NCBI RefSeq assembly: GCF_026965555.1
Contig: NZ_CP114040.1
Location: 12,793,501-12,857,500, forward strand
Origin: Nannocystis punicea
Lineage (GTDB): Bacteria; Myxococcota_A; Polyangia; Nannocystales; Nannocystaceae
DNA length: 64,000 bases
Direction of reading: 5' to 3'
This document shows positions 55,001-62,174 of the stretch, piece after piece. The notes beneath the pieces were generated by a model, which made no database searches, was not told where the DNA came from, and worked only from the letters and a program-made list of their open reading frames with translations. Numbering within the stretch: the stretch's first letter is position 1; each line of letters begins with the position of its first letter. The position numbers and the translations under genes were made by a program.

Positions 55001-55334
55001 GGCGCGTGGGGTAGCGGTGCGCGGCGGTGACTGCCTCGGCCTCGTCGTCGAGCCGGACGCGGGCCTCGAAGCGGAGCGCGTCGGCGTGCGCGCCGAGGTC
55101 CTGACCTGCCCGAAGGAGCAGCTGACGGCGCGACAGCCGGGCGTGCTGCTCGTCGATGCGACCGTGCCGCTTCTTCCACCCGGCGAGGATCGCGTCGACC
55201 TGGTCGAGCCGACCCTGGTGCTGCAGATGCACGCCGCGCCAGTAGTCGTGCTCCGGCGTGCCGGGCAACAGGCCGGCGAGGGCGGCGGCGCGGTCGTCGG
55301 AGAGCGCGAGGGCTTCGAGGTGCTCGAGATCCAT
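49086..55334 (-). CDS. Giant multidomain protein (2082 aa), A2M-like layout, unknown function
   Basis: A 2082-residue protein with no signal peptide or membrane segment at its start, so probably cytoplasmic or exported by an unknown route. The N-terminal 400 residues are helical (TPR-like HDYWRGVHLQHQGRLDQVDA). The middle has beta-rich, macroglobulin/Ig-like units (APVTLELDVKNVPRLVVKTY, TIRVLDDLGRPLEDARIWLA, GKQARVLLRPMLTVAGWPAT). A Lys/Ser-rich hinge near 1280-1330 (KEKSKKRSMTRRARSEMDY) is followed by WWHIRAAAADNALIAINRYW and a section with PFLSPYLGECAGDFASALCA. The end AIAFYKDGYTDMRGRFDYVT repeats a carboxypeptidase-regulatory-like domain. The whole resembles alpha-2-macroglobulin-type architecture without a thioester motif (no GCGEQ). 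Function unknown. Confidence 0.7.
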   Translation of the reverse strand: MDLEHLEALALSDDRAAALAGLLPGTPEHDYWRGVHLQHQGRLDQVDAILAGWKKRHGRIDEQHARLSRRQLLLRAGQDLGAHADALRFEARVRLDDEAEAVTAAHRYPTRLDPALIDQAALVRDARGRGHELTYLTDWALPDLVGESLDPTERRNLLQRLQRADFPGLVAHVAADLGEKSSRGFGSLPVHARLTRAQLDELAALRPELRKHPQFVAAVLVRLRPPTHVDWRTDLAARAVYLAELWAHVAALPPAFNALKAQVLYHQLDLDRRRGVLDRERFLRYLELPRKVHYAAAERLRHVPTDQQVVLGTDAAQSAGLEPVADDEPLVREYLEQLLVQEDGDAFAEHLRADWLEEQLATARLLAGAPEPERWAALLGPARLAALRDRVDLELTVRNPARFAADAPVTLELDVKNVPRLVVKTYRIDAVAHFLARRAEVDTTIDLDGLVASDEQVILSDAPAIQRVRRHIDLPGCSRPGTYVIELIGGGKSSRALVRKGGLRHTVRVGLAGPTIRVLDDLGRPLEDARIWLAGREYTPRDDGAITIPFSTAPSRATMLLVHGDVAQAEPLQHPAEQYQFHAGIHLERESLVPGKQARVLLRPMLTVAGWPATVALIDAPVVEIAVTDGAGTTSTKTQPVVLHDDAETVVELVVPEDAAHLSVTARGQVRAASTQKTGDLVDSASADVGRIHRSEFTEALHLSAGAEGHALHLLGKTGEPRAGRAVALSFKHVAVTFELSTTLETDARGRIELGALPGIERVTATLPTSENHRFDLWPELDAARTIHAIAGQRVLLPRPPAIGAGDVSLVELRGGAPARAVSPRVSLEERVLVVAGDLDAGEYLLQCRGVADVRLVVVPADTPVSDGWAAAGPTSIELSPPLPLLRTLRAEADHLLLEIDGTGPATRVHVLATRYRPDRALPRSLRRAPRPPLAGAVAPVLSHYVSGRDIGDEYRYVLDRRNHPRRPGMLLEKPGLLLNPWAVRTTSTAVQHAMGGGGYAANALRAPAPPATAAPRPQAAHAGEQGGFVSLDFLPAPAVVLANLRPDADGRLRVARADLGDAQSVRVVVVDPALTSVADLGLPATELRPRDLRLRFALAHDRHFTELRGVDGAPAGATLVVEDLRSGKLELVDTVARAHQVLLSLGAPDSLREFAFVTQWHALDDATRRARYSKYACHELHLFLHFRDPEFFARVVRPYLEHKKRKTFVDHWLLGADLSAYCEPWAFGRLNALERALLARRLPEVRESILRLLGDAVDLVPPDPERDDRLVDTLLGASSLEGGAVATATMDFMEREIAAEEASEPAPKEKSKKRSMTRRARSEMDYAASDDDEGDAFSSAAAEIGGPPPAPAAAMPMRAASRGGDLDGTVVAADLRERSRSAPLYRGADKTQEWAESDWWHIRAAAADNALIAINRYWRDFARHDPATGPFLSPYLGECAGDFASALCALAALDLPFVAGAHAIVVEDTRLSLTCASPALAARTRIAAVEAAEDTRAALLVGQSYVRSDDRWEWDGAEQREKVVEGELLVGVVYRCQVVVTNPTSQSRRVAALLQIPRGALPVASGFYTRTFNLHVDPYGTELLEYAFYFPAPGQFTHFPAHVSRHHGERVELIGAAPPTVLDVVVTPTRVDATSWAHVSQHGTTDEVLAFLAGANLGRVELEKIAWRMKDRDAFTRVLALLTSRRTYNDRLWAYALLHADRPRVAEWLRHQDAFVRKAGPALAGGVVDVDAVERNWYEHLEYAPLVGARAHRLGSKRQVLNDALAAQYNQFLDLVAHRPAAGPDDLLAATHYLFSLDRIDDALAALARVDSTQLATRLQYDYLAAYAACCSGDLAAARALAEPWRAHPVDRWRSRFAALLAMLDEAEGRGPAAAIDADSREQRMDELAARQPALALTAEQGRVILQHHNVASCQLRFYRMDIELLFSRQPFVQGDVERFSWIEPGATLEVALSGEGLTVVEIPQGMRGANLVIDAVAAGLRRSITHYSHDLATQLAHQYGQLRVLRASTQAALPATYVKVYARQAGGAIAFYKDGYTDMRGRFDYVTLSTDDLDRVERFAILVVSDEAGATVLEAPPPPR

Positions 55335-55558
55335 GAGGACGCTGAGGGTATGCCGCCGTCCAGGCGCGTGCCACTGCGTGCGATCGCCCGGCGAGCGAGG
55401 TCGAGCGCGACGAGGGGTACATGTCCCAAGGGTCAGGTAGCGCGCGAGCTGCGAGCGGTACGTCGTTCTGCCCGGGGCGATTCCGCGCAGTCGCCCGATG
55501 GCGGCCGGCGGGGCCCGCTATCGCCGCGTACGCCGGCTGAGCTACCCTCCGCGGTCGG
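55335..55558. promoter_or_regulatory. Divergent promoter region between giant gene and LysR gene
   Basis: 224 bases that must hold promoters for both the giant minus-strand gene and the LysR-type plus-strand gene. They include a degenerate ACATGTC-family element (55418-55439, ACATGTCCC / GGGTCAGGT). No T-N11-A LysR box could be singled out with confidence. Confidence 0.45.
55418..55439. repeat. ACATGTC-family palindrome, degenerate copy
   Basis: TACATGTCCC-AA-GGGTCAGGTA with two mismatched pairs, midway between divergent genes. Being at a shared upstream region, it cannot be a terminator for either gene, which argues against one single role for the family. Confidence 0.55.
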
Positions 55559-56461
55559 ATGGATCTCGAAGAGTTCAGGGCCTTCCTCGGGGTGGTCGAG
55601 ACCGGCTCGTTCCTGGCCGCGGCGACCCAGCTCAACATGGCCCGCGCGACGCTGCGGCGCCGCGTCGAGGCGCTCGAGGCCCGCGCCGGGGTGCCGCTGC
55701 TCGAGCGGAGCGCCCGCGGGGTGGTGGTGACGGAGGCGGGAGCTGTCCTCGCGGCCAGAGGCCGTCACGTGCTGCAAGAGGCGAGCGCGCTGGTGGCCTC
55801 GGTGCGGGAGATCGGGCGCGAGCCGGTGGGGGTGCTGCGGGTGCTGATGCCGATGGGGCTGCCGCCGCACGCGCTCACGCCGCTGTTCGCGGCGCTGCGT
55901 CAGGCGTTCCCGCGGCTGTCGCTGCAGCTCCGCTTCAGCGAAGACCCGGTGGCGAGCGCGCTCGAAGACGTCGACGTGCTGGTGCACTTCGGCCCGGAAG
56001 GCCCGGAGGGGCCGTGGCTGTCGCACGAGGTGTGGCGCCTGCGCGAATGGCTGCTGGCGTCGAGCGATTACCTCGAGCGCCGCGGGACGCCGAAGTCGCT
56101 CGAGGACCTGGCACATCACGAGGTGCTGGCGTGGGCGCCCCCCGGCGAGGACGCGCGCGTGCTGCCGACGCCGTCCGGCGAGTCGTTCGAGGTCGAGCCG
56201 GCGCTGGTGACGGCCGACGTGCATTGCCTGCGGCAGATGGTGATCACAGGCCTCGGGATCGGCTTCCTGCCCGACGCGATGCTGCCCGACCCCGGGGTGC
56301 CCGACGGGCTGCTGGTGCCGGTGCTGCCGGAGCTGATCGGCCGTCAACGAGCCCTCCACGTGGTGTTCCCGGCCGCGCAGGCGGGGCTGCCCAAGCTGCG
56401 CTCGATCCTCCAGCATGTGCGCGCGTTCGCCGAGCGCTCGGCGGCGCTGCGCGGGGGGTGA
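55559..56461 (+). CDS. LysR-type transcriptional regulator
   Basis: A 300-residue regulator. Residues 1-62 are the LysR winged helix: MDLEEFRAFLGVVETGSFLA, then AATQLNMARATLRRRVEAL, and GVPLLERSARGVVVTEAG. Residues 90-290 form the effector-binding domain with two Rossmann-like halves (VLRVLMPMGLPPHALTPLF and LVTADVHCLRQMVITGLGIG). It would control the divergent giant gene or an unlinked target. The recognition helix with RATLRRR instead of the usual S-x-V-S-x-x-I is slightly unusual. Confidence 0.9.
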   Translation: MDLEEFRAFLGVVETGSFLAAATQLNMARATLRRRVEALEARAGVPLLERSARGVVVTEAGAVLAARGRHVLQEASALVASVREIGREPVGVLRVLMPMGLPPHALTPLFAALRQAFPRLSLQLRFSEDPVASALEDVDVLVHFGPEGPEGPWLSHEVWRLREWLLASSDYLERRGTPKSLEDLAHHEVLAWAPPGEDARVLPTPSGESFEVEPALVTADVHCLRQMVITGLGIGFLPDAMLPDPGVPDGLLVPVLPELIGRQRALHVVFPAAQAGLPKLRSILQHVRAFAERSAALRGG

Positions 56462-56602
56462 CGCGTCGCGGTGCGATGATTCGCCAGCGAGACGACGCGA
56501 GCGTGGAAGGAGGCTGCCCGGCCGCCCGCCCGACACGATGCGTGATGATTCGCAATCGAAGGCGCCGCGCTGGCGGCGGCTCCTGGTGTGGTAGCGTGAG
56601 GC

Positions 56603-57559
56603 ATGCTGCGAGCGTTCAGCGCTGCATTTGTAGCTGCAGTGATCGGCTGCGGTTCGCCCGGGATGTCCGCAGAGACGGAGAGCTCGAGCGGCAGCAGTGA
56701 GGCGAGCACGAGCACGACGACGACGGGTGACACGACCGCGGCGCCGACGACGTCGACGAGCGGCACGACCGAGGCGGACAGCGAGACGGGCGAGCCGGCG
56801 GGTAATCTGTTCCTGTCGGACAATTTTTTGAACATCGCTCACCGCGGAGGGGCGGCGCTGCGGCCGGAGGAGACGTTGCCGGCGTTCGAGCACGCGCTGG
56901 CGGTCGGGGCCGACGTGCTCGAGTTCGACGTGCACGCGAGCAGCGACGGGGTCATCGTGGCGATGCACGACGGCACGGTCGACCGCACGACCGACGGCAC
57001 GGGGGCGATCAAGGCGATGACGCTGGACGAGCTGCGAGCGCTCGACGCGGGCTATCGCTTCACGCCCGACGGCGGGCAGACGTTCCCGTACCGCGCGACG
57101 GGGATTGCGATCCCTACGCTGGAGGAGATCTTCAAAAAATTCCCCGATTCGTACTACTTGATCGAGATCAAGCAGACGGACCCGCCGATCGTCGACGGGT
57201 TGCTGGCGGCGCTGGAGGAGCACGGGGCGCTCGAGCGGGTGGTGATCGCGTCGGGCGACCTCGAGACGATCGAGGCGGTGCGCGCGGCGTCGCCGACGGT
57301 GTTCACGTCGCTGAGCACGCCGGAGATGCTCGACCTCTATTTGAAAGTCGGCAGCCCGGACTACGTGGCGCCGGCGCTGTTCGTGCATTCGCCGTGGGAT
57401 CTGTCGAGCGCCGAGCTGGTGACGTTCGCGCACGAGCGGGGGATGAAGGTGCACCCGTGGACGGTCAACGAGGAGAGTCGAATGGTCGACCTCATCGGCC
57501 GCGGGGTGGACGGGATCATGACCGACGATCCGGCCCTGCTGGCGACGGTGGCGCCGTGA
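56603..57559 (+). CDS. Glycerophosphodiester phosphodiesterase lipoprotein
   Basis: A 318-residue predicted lipoprotein enzyme. The signal ends AAVIGCGSP (lipobox VIGC), and a Ser/Thr linker (25-65) joins a GDPD TIM-barrel domain (75-315). Catalytic features are visible: HRGG (80-83) with RPEET, EFDVHASSDGVIVAMHDGTV (metal-binding Glu/Asp and the catalytic MHD), LIEIKQT and the late VNEESRMVDLIGRGVDGIMT. It hydrolyses glycerophosphodiesters from phospholipid breakdown to glycerol-3-phosphate and an alcohol, outside the cytoplasm. It ends ten bases before the next gene. Confidence 0.93.
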   Translation: MLRAFSAAFVAAVIGCGSPGMSAETESSSGSSEASTSTTTTGDTTAAPTTSTSGTTEADSETGEPAGNLFLSDNFLNIAHRGGAALRPEETLPAFEHALAVGADVLEFDVHASSDGVIVAMHDGTVDRTTDGTGAIKAMTLDELRALDAGYRFTPDGGQTFPYRATGIAIPTLEEIFKKFPDSYYLIEIKQTDPPIVDGLLAALEEHGALERVVIASGDLETIEAVRAASPTVFTSLSTPEMLDLYLKVGSPDYVAPALFVHSPWDLSSAELVTFAHERGMKVHPWTVNEESRMVDLIGRGVDGIMTDDPALLATVAP

Positions 57560-57569
57560 GGGGTGAGTC

Positions 57570-58127
57570 GTGCTGATCCGGCGTGAAATTTTAAAAAAGG
57601 TCGCCGAGGGTAGCGTGACGCTGCAGTTCCGCCGCTGGCAGCGGCCCACGGTGAAGCCGGGCGGGACGCTGCGGACATCCCTCGGGGTGCTGGCGATCGG
57701 CGCGGTCGAGCCGATAGCGCTGACACAAATCAACGCGGCCGAGGCCCGACGCGCGGGGAGCCCGTCGCTGGCGGCGCTGCGGGCCGAGCTCGCCGGGCAC
57801 GCGGGGACGGTGTACCGCATCGAGGTGTCGCTGGCCGGCGCCGACCCCCGGGTGGCCCTGCGCGAGGCGCTGCCCGACGCGGCGCAGGTGGCCGAGCTGC
57901 AGGCGAAGCTCGAGCGGCTGCCGTGGGCCGTCGAGCTGCTGCGCACGATCGCCGCCCAGGCGGGGGTGCGCGCGCCCGACCTCGCCGCCGCGGCCGGGCT
58001 GCCGACGCCGAACTTCAAGGCCCGGGTCCGCCGCCTCAAAGAGCTCGGCCTCACCGAAAGTTTAATTATTGGGTACCGCCTGTCGCCGCGCGGGCAGACG
58101 CTGCTGGCGGCGCTGTCCCACCGGTAG
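57570..58127 (+). CDS. ASCH/PUA-like domain protein with C-terminal helical region
   Basis: A 185-residue cytoplasmic protein. The N-terminal 85 residues (LIRREILKKVAEGSVTLQFR, RWQRPTVKPGGTLRTSLGVL, AIGAVEPIALTQINAAEARR) have the layout of ASCH/PUA-like RNA-binding folds, which sense or bind RNA or nucleotides. The C-terminal part (PWAVELLRTIAAQAGVRAPD, FKARVRRLKELGLTESLIIG) looks like a winged-helix DNA-binding module. The start is GTG at 57570, ten bases after the GDPD stop, so they probably share a transcript. Confidence 0.72.
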   Translation: MLIRREILKKVAEGSVTLQFRRWQRPTVKPGGTLRTSLGVLAIGAVEPIALTQINAAEARRAGSPSLAALRAELAGHAGTVYRIEVSLAGADPRVALREALPDAAQVAELQAKLERLPWAVELLRTIAAQAGVRAPDLAAAAGLPTPNFKARVRRLKELGLTESLIIGYRLSPRGQTLLAALSHR

Positions 58128-58150
58128 CCTCTTGCGAGAAGGTTCGCATG

Positions 58151-58190
58151 GACATGTCCTGATGAGCATGTATTTCAGGACATGTCTTTT
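58151..58190 (+). terminator. 12-base inverted repeat with T-run, ACATGTC family
   Basis: Perfect arms GACATGTCCTGA (58151-58162) and TCAGGACATGTC (58175-58186) enclose a 12-base loop that itself contains GCATGT. TTTT follows. It lies between convergent genes, 24 bases past the ASCH-like gene and 27 bases past the minus-strand lipoprotein stop, so it can end transcription from both sides. Confidence 0.8.
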
Positions 58191-58216
58191 GAGAAGCGGC
58201 CGGTCGGCCCGTGGGA

Positions 58217-59461
58217 TCACAGGCAGTCGGTGCACAGCTTCACGAGGCCGCGCAGCTCCTCCGAGGGGGTCTGGCCGGGGGTCCACGGCTCCCCGGGAGC
58301 GGCGAACGCGACCTTGGTGCAAGCCCCGCTCGCGGCGAAGAAGTTGAAGCCGGCGCCCGAGGGGGCGGCCGCGCTCGGATAATTGAACTCGGCGGTGATC
58401 GAGTACTCGTCGTCGTCGACGAGCTGGCAATTGGGCCCGCAGTCGGTCATCTTCGGCTTGCAGTCGTGCGGCTTCATGAGCTCGATGTTCTGCAGGGCGG
58501 CGTTCAGCCACACGTCGCCGGGGACGTCGAGGATGATGTTGGCGGCCCACGGCTGCGCGGCGCGGACGAGCAACTGACCGAAGAGCGACTGGTCGCACGG
58601 GCAATCCGCGGACCACGCCTCGCTGCCGTCGAACGGAAAATCATCGCAGGCCTGAACGTCCTCCGGCGGGCACTCGGGGGCCGGCGAGAGATCGCGGCAC
58701 ATGCGAATGTTCGCCCGCCCGGCCTCGAGGAAGATCTCGCCGCTGCTGCACAGGTCGACCACCGTGACGTCGCCGCGACGCGGCCAGGACTCCTCGGTGA
58801 TGTTGTCCTCGGTGGTGACGAGCAGCCGGCCGCGGTACCCGGTCGGCAAGTGGACGCGGAAATCCATGCCCATGCGCGCCGGCTGCGACTTGCCGTCGTA
58901 ATACGCGTAGATCGAGCAGCCGTCCTTCCAGGCGCCCTGCGTGCAATCGGTCGCCGGGTCCGGGTGGGGGACCGGGTTGCCGGGGGCGGCGTAGGCCCAC
59001 AGGGACAGGCGATCGAGCTCCTGGGCGTCGATGGCGTCGCCGAACACGTACTTGCGGAGCTCGACGGTGATCGTCTCTGCTTCGTGATCGAAGAGGACCT
59101 CGACGACGCCGCGGTTGGCGAAGTTCTCCTCGTACTCCCTGCGGCCAACGGTGAGCGTGTGGATATCGGCGAGCGGGAACGGCACGGCGTCGACGACGAC
59201 CTCCCAGGGGCCCTCGCGCGGGCCGACCTCGTCGCCGGGGATGACGCCGGTGGTCGTCGTCGGTTCGCTCGTGTCGGTGGTCGACGGGTCGGTCGTGCCG
59301 GTGGGGAGCTCGTTCGTGGTGGTGGTTAACGGGCCGGTCGTCGACGAGGAGCCGGGGTCGCCGGAGATCGTGCTGTCGGTCCCGCCCTCGCCGGGACGAC
59401 CGGGACAGGCGGCGAGCACGAGGCCGCCGATGACGATACGGACAATATCACTGCGAATCAT
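58217..59461 (-). CDS. Lipoprotein, first of two tandem paralogs
   Basis: A 414-residue predicted lipoprotein. The signal VRIVIGGLVLAACPG gives lipobox LAAC; a Thr/Ser linker (30-75) follows. The mature domain starts GPREGPWEVVVDAVPFPLAD and holds paired cysteines (DCTQGAWKDGC, CPCDQSLFG, GPNCQ) and a beta-rich pattern. It closes EELRGLVKLCTDCL. It is 55-60% identical by eye to its downstream neighbour over the mature part, so they arose by tandem duplication. No known family. It could be a carbohydrate- or protein-binding surface lipoprotein. Confidence 0.8.
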   Translation of the reverse strand: MIRSDIVRIVIGGLVLAACPGRPGEGGTDSTISGDPGSSSTTGPLTTTTNELPTGTTDPSTTDTSEPTTTTGVIPGDEVGPREGPWEVVVDAVPFPLADIHTLTVGRREYEENFANRGVVEVLFDHEAETITVELRKYVFGDAIDAQELDRLSLWAYAAPGNPVPHPDPATDCTQGAWKDGCSIYAYYDGKSQPARMGMDFRVHLPTGYRGRLLVTTEDNITEESWPRRGDVTVVDLCSSGEIFLEAGRANIRMCRDLSPAPECPPEDVQACDDFPFDGSEAWSADCPCDQSLFGQLLVRAAQPWAANIILDVPGDVWLNAALQNIELMKPHDCKPKMTDCGPNCQLVDDDEYSITAEFNYPSAAAPSGAGFNFFAASGACTKVAFAAPGEPWTPGQTPSEELRGLVKLCTDCL

Positions 59462-59512
59462 GCATCCACGAGTATCATGATTCGCAGGCGACGGGCCAGC
59501 AGAAAGCAGCGA

Positions 59513-60709
59513 TCAGAGACATCCGACGCACAGCTTCACCTTGCCGCGCAGCTCCTCCTTGGGCGGCTGGTCGGGGGTCCAGGGCTCGCCCGGCTCGGCG
59601 TACGGGATCTCGGTGCAGCCGCTGCTGAGGGCGTAGACGTTGAAGCCGGCGCCGTGCGGGGCGGCGTCGCTCGGATAGTTGAACTCGGCGGTCGGCGCGA
59701 ACGGGTCGGTGGCGTCGAGGACGCACCGCGGCGCCTCGCAGCCGGACAGCTCCGGCAGGCACTGCGGCTGCTTCATGGCGGCGGCGTTCTCCAGGGTGGC
59801 GTTCAGCCACACGTCGCCGGGCACGTCGACGGTGATGTCGGCGGCCCACGGCTCGGGGGCGCGGACCACGAGCTGGCCGAAGTTGTCGACGCCGCACGGG
59901 CAGCTGGGGGACCAGGCCTCGAGGCCGCTGCCGTCGGGGAACTTCTCGCAGGCCTCGACGTCGGCGGGCGCACATTTCGGGGCAGGCGAGAGGTCGCGGC
60001 ACATGCGGACCTTGGCGCGCCCGGACTCGAGGCCGATCTCGCCGCTGCTGCACAGGTCGAGGACGGTGACGTCGCTGCGCCGCGGCCAGATGTCCTCGGA
60101 GGTGTTGTCCTCGGTGGCGACGAACAGCTCGCCGCGGTAGCCCCGGGGCAGGTGGACGCGGAGGTCCATGCCGGTGCGGATCGGCTGCGTCTGGCCGTCG
60201 TAATAGGCGTAGATCGCACAATTGTCCTTCCACGTGTCCTTGGTGCAATCGGTCGACGGATCGGGCCGCGGGACGGGGTTGCCGGTGGCGGCGTATGCCC
60301 ACAGCGACAGGCGCTCGAAGGCTTCGGTCTCGGCGGCGTCGCCGAACACGTACTTGCGGGTCTCGATGGTGATGGTCTCCTCGTCGTGATCGAAGAGGAC
60401 CTCGACCTGGCCGCGGTTGGCGAAGTTGCCGTCGTACTCCTCGCGGCCGACGGTGAGCTTGCGAATGGTGGCGACCGGAAACTGGACGGCGTCGACGACG
60501 ACCTCCCACGGGCCCTCGCGCGGGCCGATCTCGTCGGCCGGCAAGGGGGTGCCGGTGGTCGGGCCCTCGCCCCCGGTCCCGGTGGCCGTGTCGGGCCCGC
60601 CGGTCGTGCCGGGCCCGCCCCCGGTCCCGCCGCCGCCGGGCTGACAACCTCCGAGGACGAGGCCGCCGAACAGGACCACGAGGACACCGGGCGAATGGAT
60701 GGAGCGCAT
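59513..60709 (-). CDS. Lipoprotein, second of two tandem paralogs
   Basis: A 398-residue predicted lipoprotein. The signal LVVLFGGLVLGGCQPG ends in GGC. The linker is Gly/Thr-rich, unlike the Thr/Ser/Pro one of its paralog. The mature part shares GPREGPWEVVVDAVQFPVAT, FANRGQVEVLFDHDEETITI, YAYYDGQTQPIRTGMDLRVH and the close EELRGKVKLCVGCL. Cys positions are mostly kept between the two. The gene lies 51 bases upstream of the first paralog and both are probably transcribed together from the divergent region at 60710-60827. Confidence 0.8.
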   Translation of the reverse strand: MRSIHSPGVLVVLFGGLVLGGCQPGGGGTGGGPGTTGGPDTATGTGGEGPTTGTPLPADEIGPREGPWEVVVDAVQFPVATIRKLTVGREEYDGNFANRGQVEVLFDHDEETITIETRKYVFGDAAETEAFERLSLWAYAATGNPVPRPDPSTDCTKDTWKDNCAIYAYYDGQTQPIRTGMDLRVHLPRGYRGELFVATEDNTSEDIWPRRSDVTVLDLCSSGEIGLESGRAKVRMCRDLSPAPKCAPADVEACEKFPDGSGLEAWSPSCPCGVDNFGQLVVRAPEPWAADITVDVPGDVWLNATLENAAAMKQPQCLPELSGCEAPRCVLDATDPFAPTAEFNYPSDAAPHGAGFNVYALSSGCTEIPYAEPGEPWTPDQPPKEELRGKVKLCVGCL

Positions 60710-60827
60710 GATCCTCGGTTAGCACGGGGTTCCCCGAAACGGGCCAGCGCACCGAGCGCGGACCGATCGCAAATCGTGCGAGTTCGAGCGGACACGAGCT
60801 GCAAAGCTCGCGTGTTATGGTCCAGCG

Positions 60828-62129
60828 ATGCGACGCACCGCGCTCACTCTGGTGATGACGACCCTCGGCTGCAGCCCGCACACGTCGCCGCCCGAGCCGA
60901 AGGTCGCGGTCGCTGCGACGCCCGCGGAGGCGCCGCCCGAGTCGCCGGAGCCGCCGGCGCCGCGTGAGCCGCTGCCGCCGAAACAGCCGCCGGCGAGCAC
61001 GACGTGGACGACGTTGACGGTCGTGCCCGGCTGCGAGCTGCAGATCGCCGACACGCCGGCGAGCCTGGGCCCGCCGCTGGCGTGGACGCAGTGCAAGGAC
61101 GGGCCGGACGGATGCCTCGAGGCGTCGACCCAGACGGCGGGGGCCCTGGCGCCCGACGTCGACGTCGTCGGGCTGTCGCACGGCGGGCAGGTGACGATCG
61201 CGGCGTTGCTGTCGCTGTCGGGGCCTCGCTCGCGCTACGTGCTGGCGCCACGCGACGGCCTGCCGTTCTTCGCGGTCGAGGGGGCGCGGGAGGTTGGATG
61301 TTCTTTGGGACATGTCGGTATTTCGGACGACGGCGCGGTGATCGAGGTGCTGTTCGATCACGACGACGGCTACGCCTCGCGGGCGTACCTGCGCGGGCCG
61401 CTGGCCGAGGACGCGAGCTGGCGCGAGGTGGCGGCGGTGCTGCCGCGGCGGCAGTTCCCGCAGTTCATCGGCGAGTCGGTGCTGTCGGTCGGCGGGCGCG
61501 TGATGGTCGAGCAGAACGGCGGGCCGCTGCGCTGGTATGACCCGAAGGACAGGCGATGGGTGGAGGTGCCGGGTTCGCACGACGGCTGGGAGTGCTGCGC
61601 GAGCGGCCACGGCGACGCGGTGGTGTTCTCGTACGCGGCCATCCCCGAGCGGCCGATGGCGGCGCGGCTCGGCGAGCGGGCGCACCCGCTGCGGCGCGGG
61701 CCGGTCGCCGGCATGAGCCCGGTGATGATCGACGGAGCGCGCGCGGCGTGGCTCGAGGGCTCCGGGCGCGACAACAACAATATCTATAAGAAGATCGACC
61801 TGTGGACCGCGGACGTGGTCGAGGGGCCGGCGCTGGCGAACGCGCGGCACGTGCTGGCCTTGCCGCTGAAGACGATGCCGATGGCGCACGTCGGCGGCGG
61901 GGTGGTCGCGATTCGCATGCCGGAGCGCGCGGACGGGCTGAGGATCGTGCGGCTCGATCCGCTCGAGCAGCGGGTCTTGAGGGCGCCGGCCGGTCTGACG
62001 ATCGAGCGGCTGCTGTGGATCACGAGCGACGAGGTGGCGGTGCGGATCGGCCCCGGAGAGATGAGCGCGAAGGCCAGCGTGATGCGGCGGATCCCGCTCG
62101 CGGCGCTGCCGCCGTGGACGGAGAAGTGA
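60828..62129 (+). CDS. Lipoprotein with propeller-like pattern, unknown function
   Basis: A 433-residue predicted lipoprotein with a short signal (LTLVMTTLGCSP) and a Pro/Ala/Glu linker (25-55). The rest has repeated strand units, e.g. VMVEQNGGPLRWYDPKDRRW, VVFSYAAIPERPMAARLGER, KIDLWTADVVEGPALANARH and LRIVRLDPLEQRVLRAPAGL, which suggests a beta-propeller. An ACATGTC-type hairpin (61298-61313) is translated as CSLGHVG. The start is ATG at 60828. No family recognised. Confidence 0.72.
   Translation: MRRTALTLVMTTLGCSPHTSPPEPKVAVAATPAEAPPESPEPPAPREPLPPKQPPASTTWTTLTVVPGCELQIADTPASLGPPLAWTQCKDGPDGCLEASTQTAGALAPDVDVVGLSHGGQVTIAALLSLSGPRSRYVLAPRDGLPFFAVEGAREVGCSLGHVGISDDGAVIEVLFDHDDGYASRAYLRGPLAEDASWREVAAVLPRRQFPQFIGESVLSVGGRVMVEQNGGPLRWYDPKDRRWVEVPGSHDGWECCASGHGDAVVFSYAAIPERPMAARLGERAHPLRRGPVAGMSPVMIDGARAAWLEGSGRDNNNIYKKIDLWTADVVEGPALANARHVLALPLKTMPMAHVGGGVVAIRMPERADGLRIVRLDPLEQRVLRAPAGLTIERLLWITSDEVAVRIGPGEMSAKASVMRRIPLAALPPWTEK
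61298..61313. repeat. ACATGTC-family hairpin inside a coding sequence
   Basis: ATGTTC-TTTG-GGACAT with one G-T pair inside the lipoprotein gene, coding CSLGHVG. The loop TTTG and arm match the intergenic copy at 6190. Confidence 0.55.
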
Positions 62130-62174
62130 GGGGTTGCACGGGCGCGGGAAACGGCCTAGCGTCGGCCGACGATC

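Noticed and set aside
49086..55334. Giant protein considered as a true alpha-2-macroglobulin
   Set aside because: There is no thioester motif (GCGEQ), no signal peptide and no bait-region pattern; only the general beta-rich layout agrees.
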